Of a stretch of DNA of 64,000 nt, positions 33,780 through 57,115 are shown piece after piece (position 1 is the first letter of the stretch; each line of letters starts with the position of its first letter). Under the pieces are notes generated by a model, which was not told the origin of the DNA, did not search any database, and saw nothing but the letters and a program-made list of their open reading frames with translations. This DNA comes from Diprion similis (lineage: Eukaryota; Arthropoda; Insecta; Hymenoptera; Diprionidae), in assembly GCF_021155765.1 (NCBI RefSeq), contig NC_060107.1, forward strand, positions 13,812,501 through 13,876,500, read 5' to 3'. The translations under genes were made by a program, and so were the position numbers.

Positions 33780-36700
33780 CTATTGAAATTATCATTTTAA
33801 ATGGAAATGAAAAAATTTGTTCTAATTATTTTTAAATACTATACTTTATGCATGTATAAAAAGTTGAATTTTTTTCAACTTCAATTTTTCGTCTATCGAT
33901 TTTCGTCTCTGATGTCAGTTCACTGTCTTCAGTTTGATTGTATCATTTCTCAGAGGTAGCGACGAATCAAAGCCCAGGTATAATTGTTAGCACGAGGTGA
34001 GTGAATCTAGCTGAAGGCTGATTTTAGAAAATATCAAAATTGGAATGAGTGCAACAATGCTTTCTAACTTCCATCGAGTAGTACGCGCGTGAATCCACTA
34101 AAATTGAAACCAGTCGTGTGAGAACTATGTGTAAATACAACCTGACCCAGATAAGAATGGATTGGACGTACAGTCAAGTGAAAGAAATGTCTGACAGAAG
34201 AATTATGAAACAAATATTTAATACGAGTAACTAAAATTAATTAACATTGTGTTCAATCGAAATCGTAGCCAATCAATAACATTGAAAATCATTACAAACC
34301 CGTGAATTTTACCTGTGCAGGAGTTTACATCGATTGAAGGATTTTCAGACTTCACATCCCTTTACAGTTTTTCCCGCCCATTTTTTTCTAATGTGACAAG
34401 TGTATTATTCTCGGTTTTGAGCTGAAATGAGTTTTTTTTTAATCCTCTGGTAATGATAATTTTTTCTCTGATCTGTACACATGACGCTTCCCTGGCAAGA
34501 AAGTGGATTTTAGACGATCCTTGAGTTTCTCGGATTACACCGTTCGATTCGTTCCATGTAATTTCTTCTACATCTCGTTCACGAACATTTTGTGTCACAT
34601 TCCAAATGATCTCAGTCATCATTACCGCAGAAAAAGGTGGGGCCAGGATAGAATAATTTAGGTTAGGCATAATTATAGCAAGTGTTGAGCTGTGAATCTA
34701 AATCTAAATCTTATTCTCACATTTTATAACGATGATAATAAAAGTACACTAACCCATCATTACTAGTTGTCATAAAATTCATGAAATTCATACACAAACG
34801 AGAAGTCTTTAATTTGATTCTAATTGTAAGTGAAATTCGTTTTTACAGTACGATAAGAGAATACTGAGTCTAATACGCCTACAGTGATGGGATTCCGGCA
34901 TTGAGCAGTAGTTGAAGGCCAATCCCTGATACTGACCGTGACTCTTAGAATATAGGTTAGGCTGGTTAAGCCTACACTGTTGCAGGCATAGTGCACCACA
35001 GGTAAATGTGGCCATGAGTGATGCATAGTTTCTTTATTGTACCTTAGTCAACCTCAGCCTCTCTTTGGGTAGGTCAACATCCGGAATAAGAATTGTGCTA
35101 TACGGTAGACAGATAGGCTTTTTATTATTATCACACCGTCGATGGTTATCTGATCGTTGGAAGTATTTCCAATTCAATTAGTCATTGGACAGGATATTGT
35201 TCTTTCCTGATCATCGGTTCTTATGTTAGGACTGTGTATTTTGTTCTTATTGAAAAACGGTGTCATATGGAGAGAACGAAATGCAAACTCATTCGGCAAC
35301 TGGAACGAAACGGTCAAGTCGAAGTTAAGGAGGGGCGTGAAACTTGAAACTGCAGAATTGGTGAGTTTTCGCAAAACATAAGGAGCTGGATGAGTAGTAG
35401 CTTTCACCAATTCTCTAGACTCGGTTAACCCGATCCAGTGACATCCATTCGCTGGTCTGCTCGATCGGTATTACTACTGTAGGTTAGTCGTGAGTTGACT
35501 CTGTATTCGATCGAAGTTAAAACCTCTCCTCTCCTCTCGCCTTTCCGCGGCGCTCCCACCATTAGGCGTTATCTGCAAATCGCGGTTATCAACATGATTT
35601 CACGATACTGTCTTTATATCCACGTGATTATCCTGCTGATGAGTGACTCACAACTCATCGTTAACCAGCATTGGTGAAAGCCAGCCGATGACGTTCTGCA
35701 GCTGTACTAACTGCAAACTGACGACAAGTTATCCTGGCTTCGTTATGGATCCCATGAGGCTCGTATCTTAATTAGACACAGCTAATAACAAGTTATGTCC
35801 TGCTGGAGTAGACGTTGGTCCACGAAATGGAATAGTCCATTGAATGGTTAAGTCCATCAGAGACACTTCCAAATGATAAACATGTTGTACTTCATCCATA
35901 AAAACACATTCAGATTCAACATTTATGCATGATTATATCTGATTATATATTGCAGAGTGCATTAGTTTCGAGACAACCATTAACAAAGCATTACGTTGTG
36001 CTAATTGTTATTCGATAGATAAATACGGCAGAGAATCAGTCATCAACTAATTTCGTATGGAATGGATATGTATTAGCAAATATTAAACATTACAATGTTG
36101 ACCCATTTCAATGTTCGCAATAATTATTTAGAAAGTTGACAGAATAAGGGATTTGTATGCGAATAAGATCAGTTGGGTGCCTAGGAGCTTGAGTTGAATA
36201 AAAATTGACAGGCAACTTCTATTTGGTCTCAGAAAGGCTGCACGTTTTATTGTACATATATGTAACGATCGTGCGAGCATACTAATTTTTCTTTTCGCTT
36301 CTTCTTGCACCAAAGAAGTGACAAGCCAGCTGCAATTCTGATTCCAAAATCCAATATGTCGCCAGAATAAATGGATCAAAAGGTTCGTCAACACCTGGTT
36401 TAACAATAAATTCATATGATAGTTTAGGTAGTTGAGTGAAATGTATTTTTCGAACACATAAATCGATTTGATTGCAGTTTAAGCGTACATATCATTTGAC
36501 AGAAGCCAGTGTATCTAAAAAGTTGTAAGGAAATTAACCGCATATTTTTTTATCTCTTGTCAATCAAATTTTAATGGCTTGTGAGTAAATCAATGTATTT
36601 CGCAAACAGTTTTTTGCTGTGACATTTTTAACATGTCTGTAGCGTAAATCGTTTATCCATGCTTGCATAAAATATGATCAGTTCGGATAAATTGAAAAAG

Positions 36701-39700
36701 CATAATATCGCACCAAATTTTTACGGTGCAGCAGGTGTAGAAATAATGATAATTTATTTAAACAGTTGTAGTTCTAAATGTTAAAAAACTATTTCGGAAT
36801 TCTATAATAATTCACTTATCTTTGGCTTAGGGTGAAAGTTAGTATGTATATACGTATAGTACAATATTGGAATATTGTAATTTTTGCACTGTACCGAATG
36901 AAATTATTTTGAAAACAAGAAGTAACCCTGCAAAATAAACTTCACTAATTGACTGCAGTTTGTGAACTCAGGCGAGATGCCCTGATTACAAGACAAGGAA
37001 GTTTGTTTCTAGGCCAGTTTGACATTTGTTGGTATTCAGTACACTGAACTCTTGAATTTTTGTGCGTCGAAAAGTAAAAACGAATTGGTCCAATTTCACG
37101 AGCGTGACGAACAGCGAGTGACTAAAGGTAAGTAAGCAATAAGCGAATTGGTTTCGACGATATCATTTTTAATTTCTCTAAAATACTCTCTTGGCGAGCC
37201 TCAATCGACACGCCAGTCTCTTTCGTTTTACGATTGTGATAAAAAATTTATGTACAGATTCGTTATATTCAAAAATCTTCCACATATTTCTTTCCACATG
37301 GACCTGTCCAGGCATCGTGCTTCATAGTCGCAATTTCAGCTTTCCCCCTGTTTCCCTTAACGCTATAAATTACAATCTTGGAGAAAATTTAACGGAAAGC
37401 ATTATCAATTATAAATCATGAAGTGCTAAAAATTATAACAATGGAGGGCTATTTGTGATTTTAGTGACTAATAAATTCACTCGAAATTTTCGATCATTAA
37501 AATTCTCGTCACAAAATCGATTTTTGGACACCTTTTCTGACTAATCATGGACTTTCAGACATTCAAAAAAAAAAAAAAAAAAAAAAAAAAACAAGCCTAG
37601 AATAGAGTGGGATTAAAAGTTTAAAAAAAATATATTATTTTTCCGATTTTCGATTGTAACTTTTGAACTATTGATCCTGACGATTTAGCAACTGCGCGTA
37701 ATTGTTTTCTCGGGGAAAATTACTAGGCATTCAAATTAGGTTCTTGCTTTTTCTCGCCGATCCTGAAAACCGTATCGAATTAGAATACCTACCGATCATC
37801 TTGTGATTTTTAAGTGCTGACACTTATGAATTCAAAACACTGTATGACCTAGTGGAGTGGGAAACATTACCTCCGAATCAGATGTATAAATGATGGCCTT
37901 TAATAAAGAGCATATTTGACACTGTACTTTTTCACGTTCTAACCGAAAAGAAACGCCGCTAAAGTCACTGAAATGATTTTATTACGTTTTAGTGAAGGTG
38001 CAGTGACAAATTCAATTTAATTTAAAATCGTTTTTTAGATCGCCCACAAAAGTAAGAATTTAATTTATGCACTTGATACTTCGATATAGTAAATGATAAA
38101 ATGACTTGAGGGCCTTCCAAAATGATGAAAAATTCATCACAACTGTGACAACAATTAAAAGTCGGACAGAATTAAAACAGAATTTCCATTGTATTTTCAG
38201 GTAGTTGATCCTGCGATGTTTTTATCGCTCTCAGAAGTTTTAAAATTCTAATCGACACATTCTGCCTACGTGTAGTACGTAACCATGAAAATAAATTCTA
38301 GTTGAGAACGATTTTGCTCTGAAATCATGACAAATCGTTTGACGTCTCACATCCACTGACAACGTAACATGATATACTGAAGAAATTGATATGTAATGGA
38401 TTACTGGAAGAAAAATTAGTTTGCGCGGTAGTTTAATTTTATCAGCGGCCGTATCGTGCGACGTGTACACGGAAAAAATAATCTATTAGATTTACATGGG
38501 CGACGTTAATTATATTGACAGTGTTTGTTTGGAGTTAAAATTACAGAGATTGTGGTAAAAAATATTCGTCACTCACACGCGAAAATTACATTTACGAATG
38601 TTCGTTGAACTTTGAATTTTTACTGGAAAAAAATATTCTATTCATATAATTACTGTCACGCAGGTAAATTTCATTTCGTTTCACGATAATCGGAAATAAT
38701 CGCAAACTTTCTCATTTAGCGTTCAGTGCACTTATGGTGCGGCGTGGTGGCGTCGACGACGATAGAGATATGACGAAATCATTATGAAATAGCCAACACC
38801 TAACAAACATCCGTAACGTGACTTCCTTTCAGCACTTGCCTCCTAATTTCTGCCACTAGCTTGCAAAAGAAATGAAATGATTAGATTGATTTCGAACAGA
38901 AATTCAGGTTTGTAATAACAGAATAAAAGTAGCAAGAAAACGATTACCGGTAATTTATACAAATTTCGTTTAATAACTAAGTCACGAACGGTATAAAATT
39001 CTATATATCGATAAGACATTGAAATACACAGCGCACCATTATTTCAAGTTTTATATTTACAGAAAGAAGGATATATCGCATGTAATATCCTAGGTAAGAA
39101 TAGGTCAGTTACAAAATAAATTATTTAATACGAAGAGAAAGGTATAAATAAAATTGGAACTTAAATTAAGTGATATTTCCGGAGATTCAAGGTATTCTTT
39201 GAACCTCCCTCGGTCACCAAATGGCTTGTGAGTACGTGTATAACAAGGTGTATGGATAAAGACATTTAAGGTACTTCAGAAAGTCAGAAGAAGCCGCTCT
39301 CCGAGTCCTTCGTGCGTAAAAAAGTACGTATGTTTGTGTATAAGAGATCCTGGAGGAGCCAGCAGAGCATCCGATAAACGTCTTCGCCCGAGTATATCTT
39401 AACTTGTTTTAAATCATCGGAAATTGACATACCTGCAAACTTTTTCATCAGACAGTCTGCAAACTCGGTTAATCATTACTATGGCCTATAAATATATAAA
39501 TAAGAGTATAACGGGAGTGTATAGATGTAAGCATTTCTTGATCGACAAAGTTTGTATATATCGATTATAATTAAGTATTTAAATTAGACATATGTGACCG
39601 CGTTCAATGAAATTATTCATGTCCAATTCGCATTCTTAGAATGTTCGTTCATAACTGGTAATTAGTTCGACTCCTCTTCCGACTAAGAACTAATCGTTCA

Positions 39701-39931
39701 CCTTTGAGGAGCCGTGATTTAAACGTCAACACCGGCGAACTAATTTTCGACACCGATACGGATAATAATTATCCTGACTGATATCTTCAAGCGGTGCACG
39801 TACGTTCAGCCAATATCTCGACAGCCATTTTCCGGCATCGTAAACTGGTGGCGTTAGCATGCACGTTAATTAATTTCCACCGCATGCACTAAATAATGAC
39901 TCGACGATTTCGTCGTGCGTATCCAATTCCA
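33780..39931. other. AT-rich intergenic DNA; no gene seen
   Basis: Between the filzig upstream region and the second protease stop. Open frames are short and lack recognisable domains. The 3' UTR of the second protease must lie at the right-hand end; ATTAAA occurs near 39.12 and 38.97 kb on the minus strand. Confidence 0.55.
37565..37591 (+). repeat. poly-A tract (27 A)
   Basis: Uninterrupted run of 27 A. No adjacent retrotransposon sequence recognised. Confidence 0.95.
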
Positions 39932-49485
<9,554 letters not shown>

Positions 49486-52400
49486 CTGAAACAAATCGAT
49501 ACAACGGAGATTCGTTAGTTAGAGTAATTCAATTTATTATTTCTTTTTGAAAATGGCCTAAAAGGTTATTGACATTGATTTAAATATTATCGTTTCTGCT
49601 TGGCAATTCAACAGATCAGCGATTTCGATGACTCATTTTGATCTTGAATTTTACACGTGTTCAAGAGTTCAAATTGAGCTGTTCACAGTTGGATGAGACT
49701 TGGTAAAAAAGTGGTTGAGATTTTTGTCACATGGCAGAACAGATAAGACAGCTAATTCAGGTTGTAGTATTATTCATGGTCCAAATGTGAAAGTGATTCT
49801 GCGTGCGTAGCCAAGTCATTGCAGAAATTTTTTGACTCACTACGGAGATTCCAGGTTGAATCATATATTTTTATGCAAATGAATCGTAAACTTTCACTGT
49901 GCAGATGTGAAGTAAAATTCCAGGAAATTACTATGCTGGCAACTGATATCAGCTAGAAATTGACTAGTAGTCAAAGATTTTGTAGAGTTCAACAAGATCG
50001 TTGTATCGCAACCCGTGATTATATCGCGTCAAAATCTACTACTCTACGTCTGCACCTGCGGCAATGGGAACTTTCTCACCAGGTTTTGCTTAGGACGAGA
50101 AGGGTCATCCACCTTTCATGCAAACCGGGATAATCGCATTTGTTTAACTAGCAGCCAAAGCGAGGCCTTGAAGCCACGCCGTGTGAACCTCTCTTTCGAT
50201 TCCATTATTGTTTATTCCGCCAAGTGGAAACATCTCAGGCTTTCATAATCGCGTGCGTTGGAAGAAATCGAAATTAACTATACCCACATGTGGCATGCGA
50301 TATCATCGTGCAAGGCTCGATGTTGCGGGACTCGGGTTTCGGCATTACATTTTTACATTCAAGGAAGTTCTGCCCAAGGCGAGTCTCGAGGTTGCCAACC
50401 CACGGGCTCAAACTTTGGTTCAGGAAACGCGTTCGTTCTGTAAGAATTCCGGTTATCTGACACGCAAAACTAGCTGTCCTGTGTTAGCAACGGGTCGTTA
50501 TCAACCTCGACAAGACTTGTAGCTTATGCGTCAAAACAGTCTAGTAGTTACTGTTTCGAGTCACTTATGTGCAGTGATTAGGGAGTTACATTCAGAAGTT
50601 AAGAGAGTTACGATACGGAAATCGAGCTCTTGCGGTTCAGAATAAAAAAAATATTGACCAAGTACCTACATTAAAGGATTCCTGATCTGAAGAAATCCAC
50701 AACCAGGAGTAGTTACTTGAAATTTTCTTATCTCCATTTCGAACCGAGTCAACGAGGGCAGATATTATCGGCTAAACTATAAAAGCTTATGTATTTCGTA
50801 AATCATAATGCGTATACAGTACGGTGAATAAGCAGCAGCTGATTGTAACGGTGCCTTTTTATCCCCAGCCACGTATGAAAGAAGGACTGAAAGGTCACCG
50901 TCATCGTGAAAAGTTGGAACCAAGTTTCCGTCTCTCTAGCCAGCTGGAGTACGGTCAACAGTCAAGAAGTACTGTTAGGATTACAAAAAAACTTAACGTC
51001 TATATCGCTGGCCCAGGTGTCAAAAGTCTATGCCGCATCTACATTAGACTCTAGTCAGGAATCGGGTGGAATTGCGGTGAACCGGATTAAATTTACAGAG
51101 AACTTCGTTAGCAGTGTTTTCGAATCGTGATATTTTCCAAGAAATTTGCCTGAAGTCGAAGGATGTATTTCGGCAAGTTATATTTTCTGAGAAAAGGAAC
51201 GTGATGCGTTGTCGCGGGAAGTAATATGGATCTGTGAAAGTCGGATCGATTGCGGTTGAATGTACCGCTATTCATATAGCCGACATACGGGTTTCCGAGC
51301 AAATTGAGCTACGCTTGGTTGAGCAAAGTTTCAATGTACTTCTGACACACTAACTCCGGAGATCAACAAAATCTTGAATAGCTAATCTGCCGAGTAGTCG
51401 AGAGAAATGCGAATAATGTTTGTCTTCAGCCGTTGACTACGCATCTGCGTTACAACTAAACCGAACTGCTGTCGAGCCACAGATTCACAGCTATTCTAAG
51501 TCAATTGCTCGCGTGTTTTTGTACCAAATAAATGAGTCAAGCGAGCTTTACATCATTCTAAATTCCAGTGGAAAAACAGATAGTTCTTACCTTTTTCGTT
51601 CTTAACAGCACACCGCTGTCAAAGTTGAGCCTCAAATTGGTTTATTTCGAAATGAAATACCGGAAATTAGATCACGTCCTTAAACATACCGCAGGATAAT
51701 TGCGAAGACAATTTGAAACCGCGTTTCTTTCACACACATCCTCGTTCGTCGACTTCACGCCTCGTCCGATGTAAAAAACTATCGCGATTAGTACCGAAAT
51801 CAGTTGGCAATAGTACGAAAAAATACTGCGGTTAGTATAAGATAATTACGTGTCGAATTTATGCCCCTTTTCTCTTCTCCAAATGCATAATATAATTCGA
51901 AATAACGATTCGCACGATCTTTTCACACGTGCCATAAAATAAACACACACACATATAGGTATCCCGAGTGTGTTTAAATTTAACTTGTTTGTTTACTCGT
52001 TCTCAAGTATTTTCATTTATTATTTAACAATTATTATATCATATGCTCGGTTGGCGCAAAGCAGTTGAGAAATTTGGCAGGAAACAGTCAGGTCATGTTC
52101 GTAAGATTAAGGGATGCCGACCGTCCGTGGGGCAGGTATGTTGGTGTACGGATGGCAGTCAGTTGCCGGCTCCTTCAGACTGACTCGCTTGCACCTTGAT
52201 GCTCCGTAGCGACGTCCTTCGAAGACGGGGAGCTACTTATGAAAACCCGCCGTACGGCCCGTTTGCGTCGATCCAATAGCCCCCCTAGGCACCGGGCTCA
52301 CTGCTCACAAACCGACTAGTGTTCAGCAAGAGACCGCTGCTATTTCAAGGTGGCCTTAGTGCCTCGTGCTGCCCCGCGGACTCTAGAACCTGACGGGGTA

Positions 52401-52673
52401 GTGGCAATGACCGTTCTCTGGGCCCCCACTGGTCCCCACTTCCACGACCTCCTGTCTTCCTCCGGCGCTAGTCTTTTCGTCTTTTCTGCCTTCGTGAGCT
52501 GATACCGCGAGCATTTCAGCAAGCGGAGAAGAGAGGACGAGAAAGATAGAGGGAGAGGGAGAGGGACGATTAGGTCGGTGAACAAAGAAATACTTTAGGA
52601 ATTTTACGGTAATATGTGTTCTTCTTACTCGATATTTCGTCATTCGTTACTCAGGATAAATAATATTACTTAC
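49486..52673 (-). other. second protease 5' UTR intron (predicted)
   Basis: Runs from the candidate UTR exon to the acceptor at the start codon. A minus-strand AAAAAG|GTAAGA donor near 51.59 kb could mark another UTR exon. GC-rich from 52.13 to 52.57 kb. Plus-strand open frames at 50.0-51.1 kb show no domain. Confidence 0.4.
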
Positions 52674-52723
52674 ATGAAATGATTAGTGAGTGCTTTCGAA
52701 ATCTTTTCCCTACTCGAGTGTCT
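52674..52723 (-). other. candidate 5' UTR exon of second protease
   Basis: Starts at an initiator-like TCAGAC (A at 52723), 29 bases after a TATA box, and ends at TTTCAT|GTAAGT. The spacing is textbook, but the join to the 49.49-kb acceptor is inferred. Confidence 0.42.
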
Positions 52724-52744
52724 GACTTACAATTAGACGTGATC

Positions 52745-52752
52745 CATTTATA
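52745..52752 (-). promoter_or_regulatory. TATA box, candidate promoter of second protease
   Basis: TATAAATG on the minus strand with an initiator-like TCAGAC at the canonical distance. Confidence 0.45.
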
Positions 52753-52759
52753 CGAACAG

Positions 52760-55440
52760 CTAGAGAACCTGTAACTTCTCCTGAGAACAACAGTTACTCT
52801 TAAGGTCAATAGCAAAATAGTTTCAACTCTGTCTCATCTCCAACAAAGAGATTGAATTCAGCCTTGAAGACCCTGACTGCCTTGCCGACTAGACGGTAAG
52901 TGTCTGTTCCCGCGTGTTGTTGTAACATTTATTGATAACAGCATGAGTCATTGGTTTCACGCCTCAAATCTCAATTGTACGACAGCAGGCATCTGCAGTA
53001 ACGAAGGTAGCTGGAGATAACAAGGATAAAGAACTATCGCTAAACTGCAGGAATTACCCGGTGAAAGGCTATCGAATTCCGATAAATTGGGCGAAGAGCT
53101 CTGCGAGTAACTTTCGCATCTGCAGCGGGTAAGGTTATCTACCTCCAGCAGGTGAGCACTGTTACCTTCCTCAATTAGGAGGTCGGTTACCCTCCCTGAC
53201 TCCGTCTTAAATATGTCTTCTGGGATCTGGTGACGTGTAAATAAACAGACCTATATCTAAACCGAAAAAATTTACTGTGAAAATAAACTACTCGTGAAGT
53301 AATTTTTTGAATATCGTTGGAATAAAGAAAAGCATGTCGTTCCAATATCTATGGTATACGTATGAACAGAATAGCTGAAATAGATATTTTCCATGGAAGA
53401 GTAAAGGGAGACAGAAGTTGATTGTGAAATTCGGTTTAAACAAGCCTACCATTTATTTTAGAAAAAAGCTCAAAATTGATCCTCTCGATACACAGAGAAA
53501 AACAGCGTGGGCAGAGGTTCGACTAATTTACAGGGGTATCATAAATATTTTATGTGACGGAACCTTTGATCTTTCATATCTTGTTACAATTCAATCATTC
53601 AATGCACATTACACGATTACTCGACACATAGAATATCAGAGAAGTTGCAATAAAAAGTATTGAGCTTCGAAATTTGATCGCTATTTTTGATTTGATTAGA
53701 GTAAGCCTTCTATCAATCGGCAGTATCCATAAAATTTAATGTGTAGGTTCATACGAAAGAGTGATGGAAGAAAAAATCAGATGTGATGAAAGAAATTTGT
53801 CCATACCTCATGGAATTTCTATGGTAATGATGCATATTTGTATGGTAAATATATGGCTATACACACGTCGAGTGTATCCAGTCAGCCTTAACAACGAACA
53901 TCAAACACTGTATGATCGATAAAAAATATAATAATAAATTAATCGCGGGTTAACCGTTTGCTCGTGTTTGACGACCGATTAGTTCTCAATTAAAATGTCC
54001 ACCCGCGCACCCCGGCGACCTCCTGATCCTCGAGTGCTACGCAAACGAAGTGAACCTGCCTGCCTACACGACAGACAACACAGATAATGCCGTCGGACAT
54101 ATGCTCTGGTCTGCAGGTCACCCTTTTAACCACCCGCTTGATACAGAAGTGAGATGGTCAACCAATCAACGTATTCAGGTACTAAGCTCGTCGGTAAAGC
54201 CATAAAATTTATTGCTTAATCATCGGGGGAACCATCCGTTCCCACATTGCTCACCTGAATTCGACAAGGTGACAAAAACGAGAAATTGTATGCTTACAAT
54301 TAGAAACCAAAAATCGACTGAGAGCCGAAATAGGTAAGTTGGTCTTGAACTTAGCTGCAGCGAATCGGAAGCCAAGTAAAAATGTCACTCATATATGCTG
54401 TAGACGATATTGACAGCGGATGATGAAATAACGCGGTGATGACAAAGTGCAATAATATCGTAAAATGAAATAAAGTAAAATTAACCGTCCTTATCTCAAT
54501 TCGCCTACGTGCAAGGGATTATGTGTATGACAGTGACAAGCAATCTTTCGAAAAAAACTACGGTACATAGCATATGGTTTCCGTTACGAAGTAGCATAAA
54601 AATATTGATGGTGCCGGGCATTTCTAGATGCAAATTGTACCCATTTTAATTAAAAATATTGGAAAGACTTGAACCAAAAGACATTTCTGCAGCTCAAAGG
54701 ATCACCGCAAGAGCCAGTCGGTGGATTTACGAAACCTTCTGGTGACGTAGTTGTTTTTCATAAGTTGCGATACAAGTACCGATGCCCTATGGTATATGGT
54801 ATGGTTTGAAATGGAAATTAAATACTTCGGAAAATGTTAATCCTGGTGCAGTTTTGAAGAACGAAACATTCATTCGTATCATTCTTAACTGTCACCGACC
54901 ATGAAGCAACTGAAACTAGTTTTTCGCTTACCGTCATGGCATACACCAAGGTGTTACGTATACTAGTGTATCATTGAGGTTAACTTTATGAACGATACGG
55001 TTGTTATTTGGAGACGGAAAAGTCAATACAACCTGAGAGTATATAGATATGATTTTGAGGGTGTCATTTCATGTCGATATATTTTTTATACCTGTATATT
55101 TATTGCGATACTTTTATTGGCGTATCAATTTAAGCTCAGATCACCCTACGATTAAATCGGAAATCCTTAAATACCGAATTTTCAAGTCGATTCTCGTGTA
55201 TAGCTTGAAATCATGAAATATTAGCAAACTAGGATCCACGATCATCAAATTAAACGCAGATATATGCACAATCCATATCATGCTGCTCAATTAGCGAAAT
55301 ACCAATAAGGAAACAAAAATGGATCGTCGTAGAAAAAAGTCCCCCGGTCTGGTCGTACGCTCGTTTATAGACGGTCATTTATTCGCTGGCTCCAGGGGAT
55401 GGACTCGTTGTGATTGGCCTGCGCAGAGAGGGGTTGCGTA
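52760..55440. other. intergenic region between divergent promoters
   Basis: Separates the candidate protease promoter (minus) from the NPF promoter (plus). No gene seen. A CCAAT-type GATTGG lies at about 55.41 kb, 40 bases upstream of the NPF TATA box. Confidence 0.5.
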
Positions 55441-55452
55441 AACGAGCCCGCG

Positions 55453-55460
55453 TATATATG
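55453..55460 (+). promoter_or_regulatory. TATA box, neuropeptide F promoter
   Basis: TATATATG in a GC-rich setting (CGCGTATATATGG). The transcription start should fall near 55.48 kb. GATTGG upstream may act as a CCAAT box. Confidence 0.55.
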
Positions 55461-55482
55461 GAGGGATCCCGCCAGAATCTGC

Positions 55483-55681
55483 CTTAAGCTCACCTACAAC
55501 GGTGACATCAGGAACAGGGGAGCTTGCAGACACACTGATCAACTATTCGACCACGAAACTTTGACTGGACGCTGATCAACCGGACCAGGTACCACCGTTG
55601 ATAAAAGTCGTGCACCGCATTCCGGCTATCTGAAAACTTCTTGTGAACCTGTGAACCAGTGAACCGGAAAAAGCTACCTTG
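55483..55681 (+). other. predicted 5' UTR exon of neuropeptide F
   Basis: About 200 nt from the estimated start to the strong donor CTTG|GTGAGTACC. It precedes the only plus-strand gene recognised, whose coding exon begins with an acceptor 8 kb on. The join is inferred. Confidence 0.5.
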
Positions 55682-56814
55682 GTGAGTACCCGGTGAAACA
55701 ATACTCCTTTCCACTAGGTCATTCATCCCACAAGGCAAAAGCTTTGTACACAGCAATTGGCATTCTGGTCATCATTTCTAACAACTTTCGGAATCCAATA
55801 TTAACCTGAGGTTCAAGTTCGTGAATCTAACGATGTATTTTCAGAAGAGATCGTCATTTTGCATTCTTAGGATTGTCTGAAATTCAGTAAACCGTAAGAG
55901 GGAAAATCGACTCCTTCAAAGGCGTAGTAAAATGACAAAATAGTGATTTTCGTTTGAATATTTATTTACGATAACGTTACTAACTTCAAAATGGTTTGTT
56001 AACAAGAATGTGAAAGTTTTGCAGATTTCACACTGTAACATATTTTTTATTAGTGACCTCCACTCTATCTCTTGTTTTATTACATGTTACTCATCTACAT
56101 GAAAGCTGGTAACATTTTTCAGTGATTATTTTTTTAAGGCCCATTTTTTGTGAGAATATTGAGGGAGGCGTGTCTAAGTGTAGTCAATACGAGAGGGGCC
56201 TCAATTTACAAAAAAATTGTAGATACAATAATTATTTGCTTAAGTTTCTAACTTTTTGTACTGTTTGTCCGGTAGTCAATAATTCTTGCTATAAGATTTG
56301 GAGATAGATTGGCCGATATACGAAGGGTTACAGATTAACCCAAACGTGTCGTGTGAACGACGATCTTTTTACTATTTATTCAAGCTTCAATTTTAAATGT
56401 GTTATTATGTCAACAGTTTCAATTGAACGTTTCGATTGGCAGAAAATAATATAAAAAGTTGCAGCCTTGAACAAATAATAATTGTGTTCATTATTTTTTT
56501 TCAAATCGGTGGTTATCTGCCTCCCTCTCGTGCCATTATCAGGAATAATCCTTATTGATGACACTTACGCATGCCTTCCTAAAAATTCTCATTAAAAATA
56601 AGCCTCGAAAAAATAATAATATATAGTTGAATTGAATGGTGTGGCTGGTAATGTAATGATACTATAATAACTAGACTACTATGAGAAATTCATCTTCAAC
56701 TCTTTGACTGGCACGGCAAAACTCACTTTGCGTGCCATTTCTGGCAGAGGCAAAATATTATTCAATCTTTATGAAACTGTATGTACAAATATTTTTGGGG
56801 TCGCTGAATTTGAA

Positions 56815-57115
56815 TTTGGTATTAGAATCCCAAAATTCAAAATGGCGGATCCAATATGGCGGACAAAAAGTTCAAAATCAAATTTTGAAAATTCAAAGTA
56901 GTGGTTCTAGTATAGGGAGCAACAAGTTCAAATCTGATCGAATCCAGTTGAAACAGTTTTCGTCCACCACATTGGATCCGCCATCTTGAATTTTTCAAAT
57001 CTGATTTTACATTCGTGATCTGCGACTTGAAAACCCCTAAGTAGTATTTTTCGAATAAATTTGATCAAATTTGAACTTGTCATCCGCCATATTGGATCGT
57101 CCATTTGGAATTTTA
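56815..57115. repeat. dispersed 'ATGGCGGATCCAATATGGCGG' family, inverted cluster
   Basis: CAAAATGGCGGATCCAATAT is present on the plus strand near 56.84 kb. CCACATTGGATCCGCCATCT (56.97 kb) and CCGCCATATTGGATCGTCCA (57.08 kb) are copies in the opposite direction. Intervening CAAATTTTGAAAATTCAAA-type spacers are also shared. Related to 40.62-40.75 kb. Confidence 0.78.
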
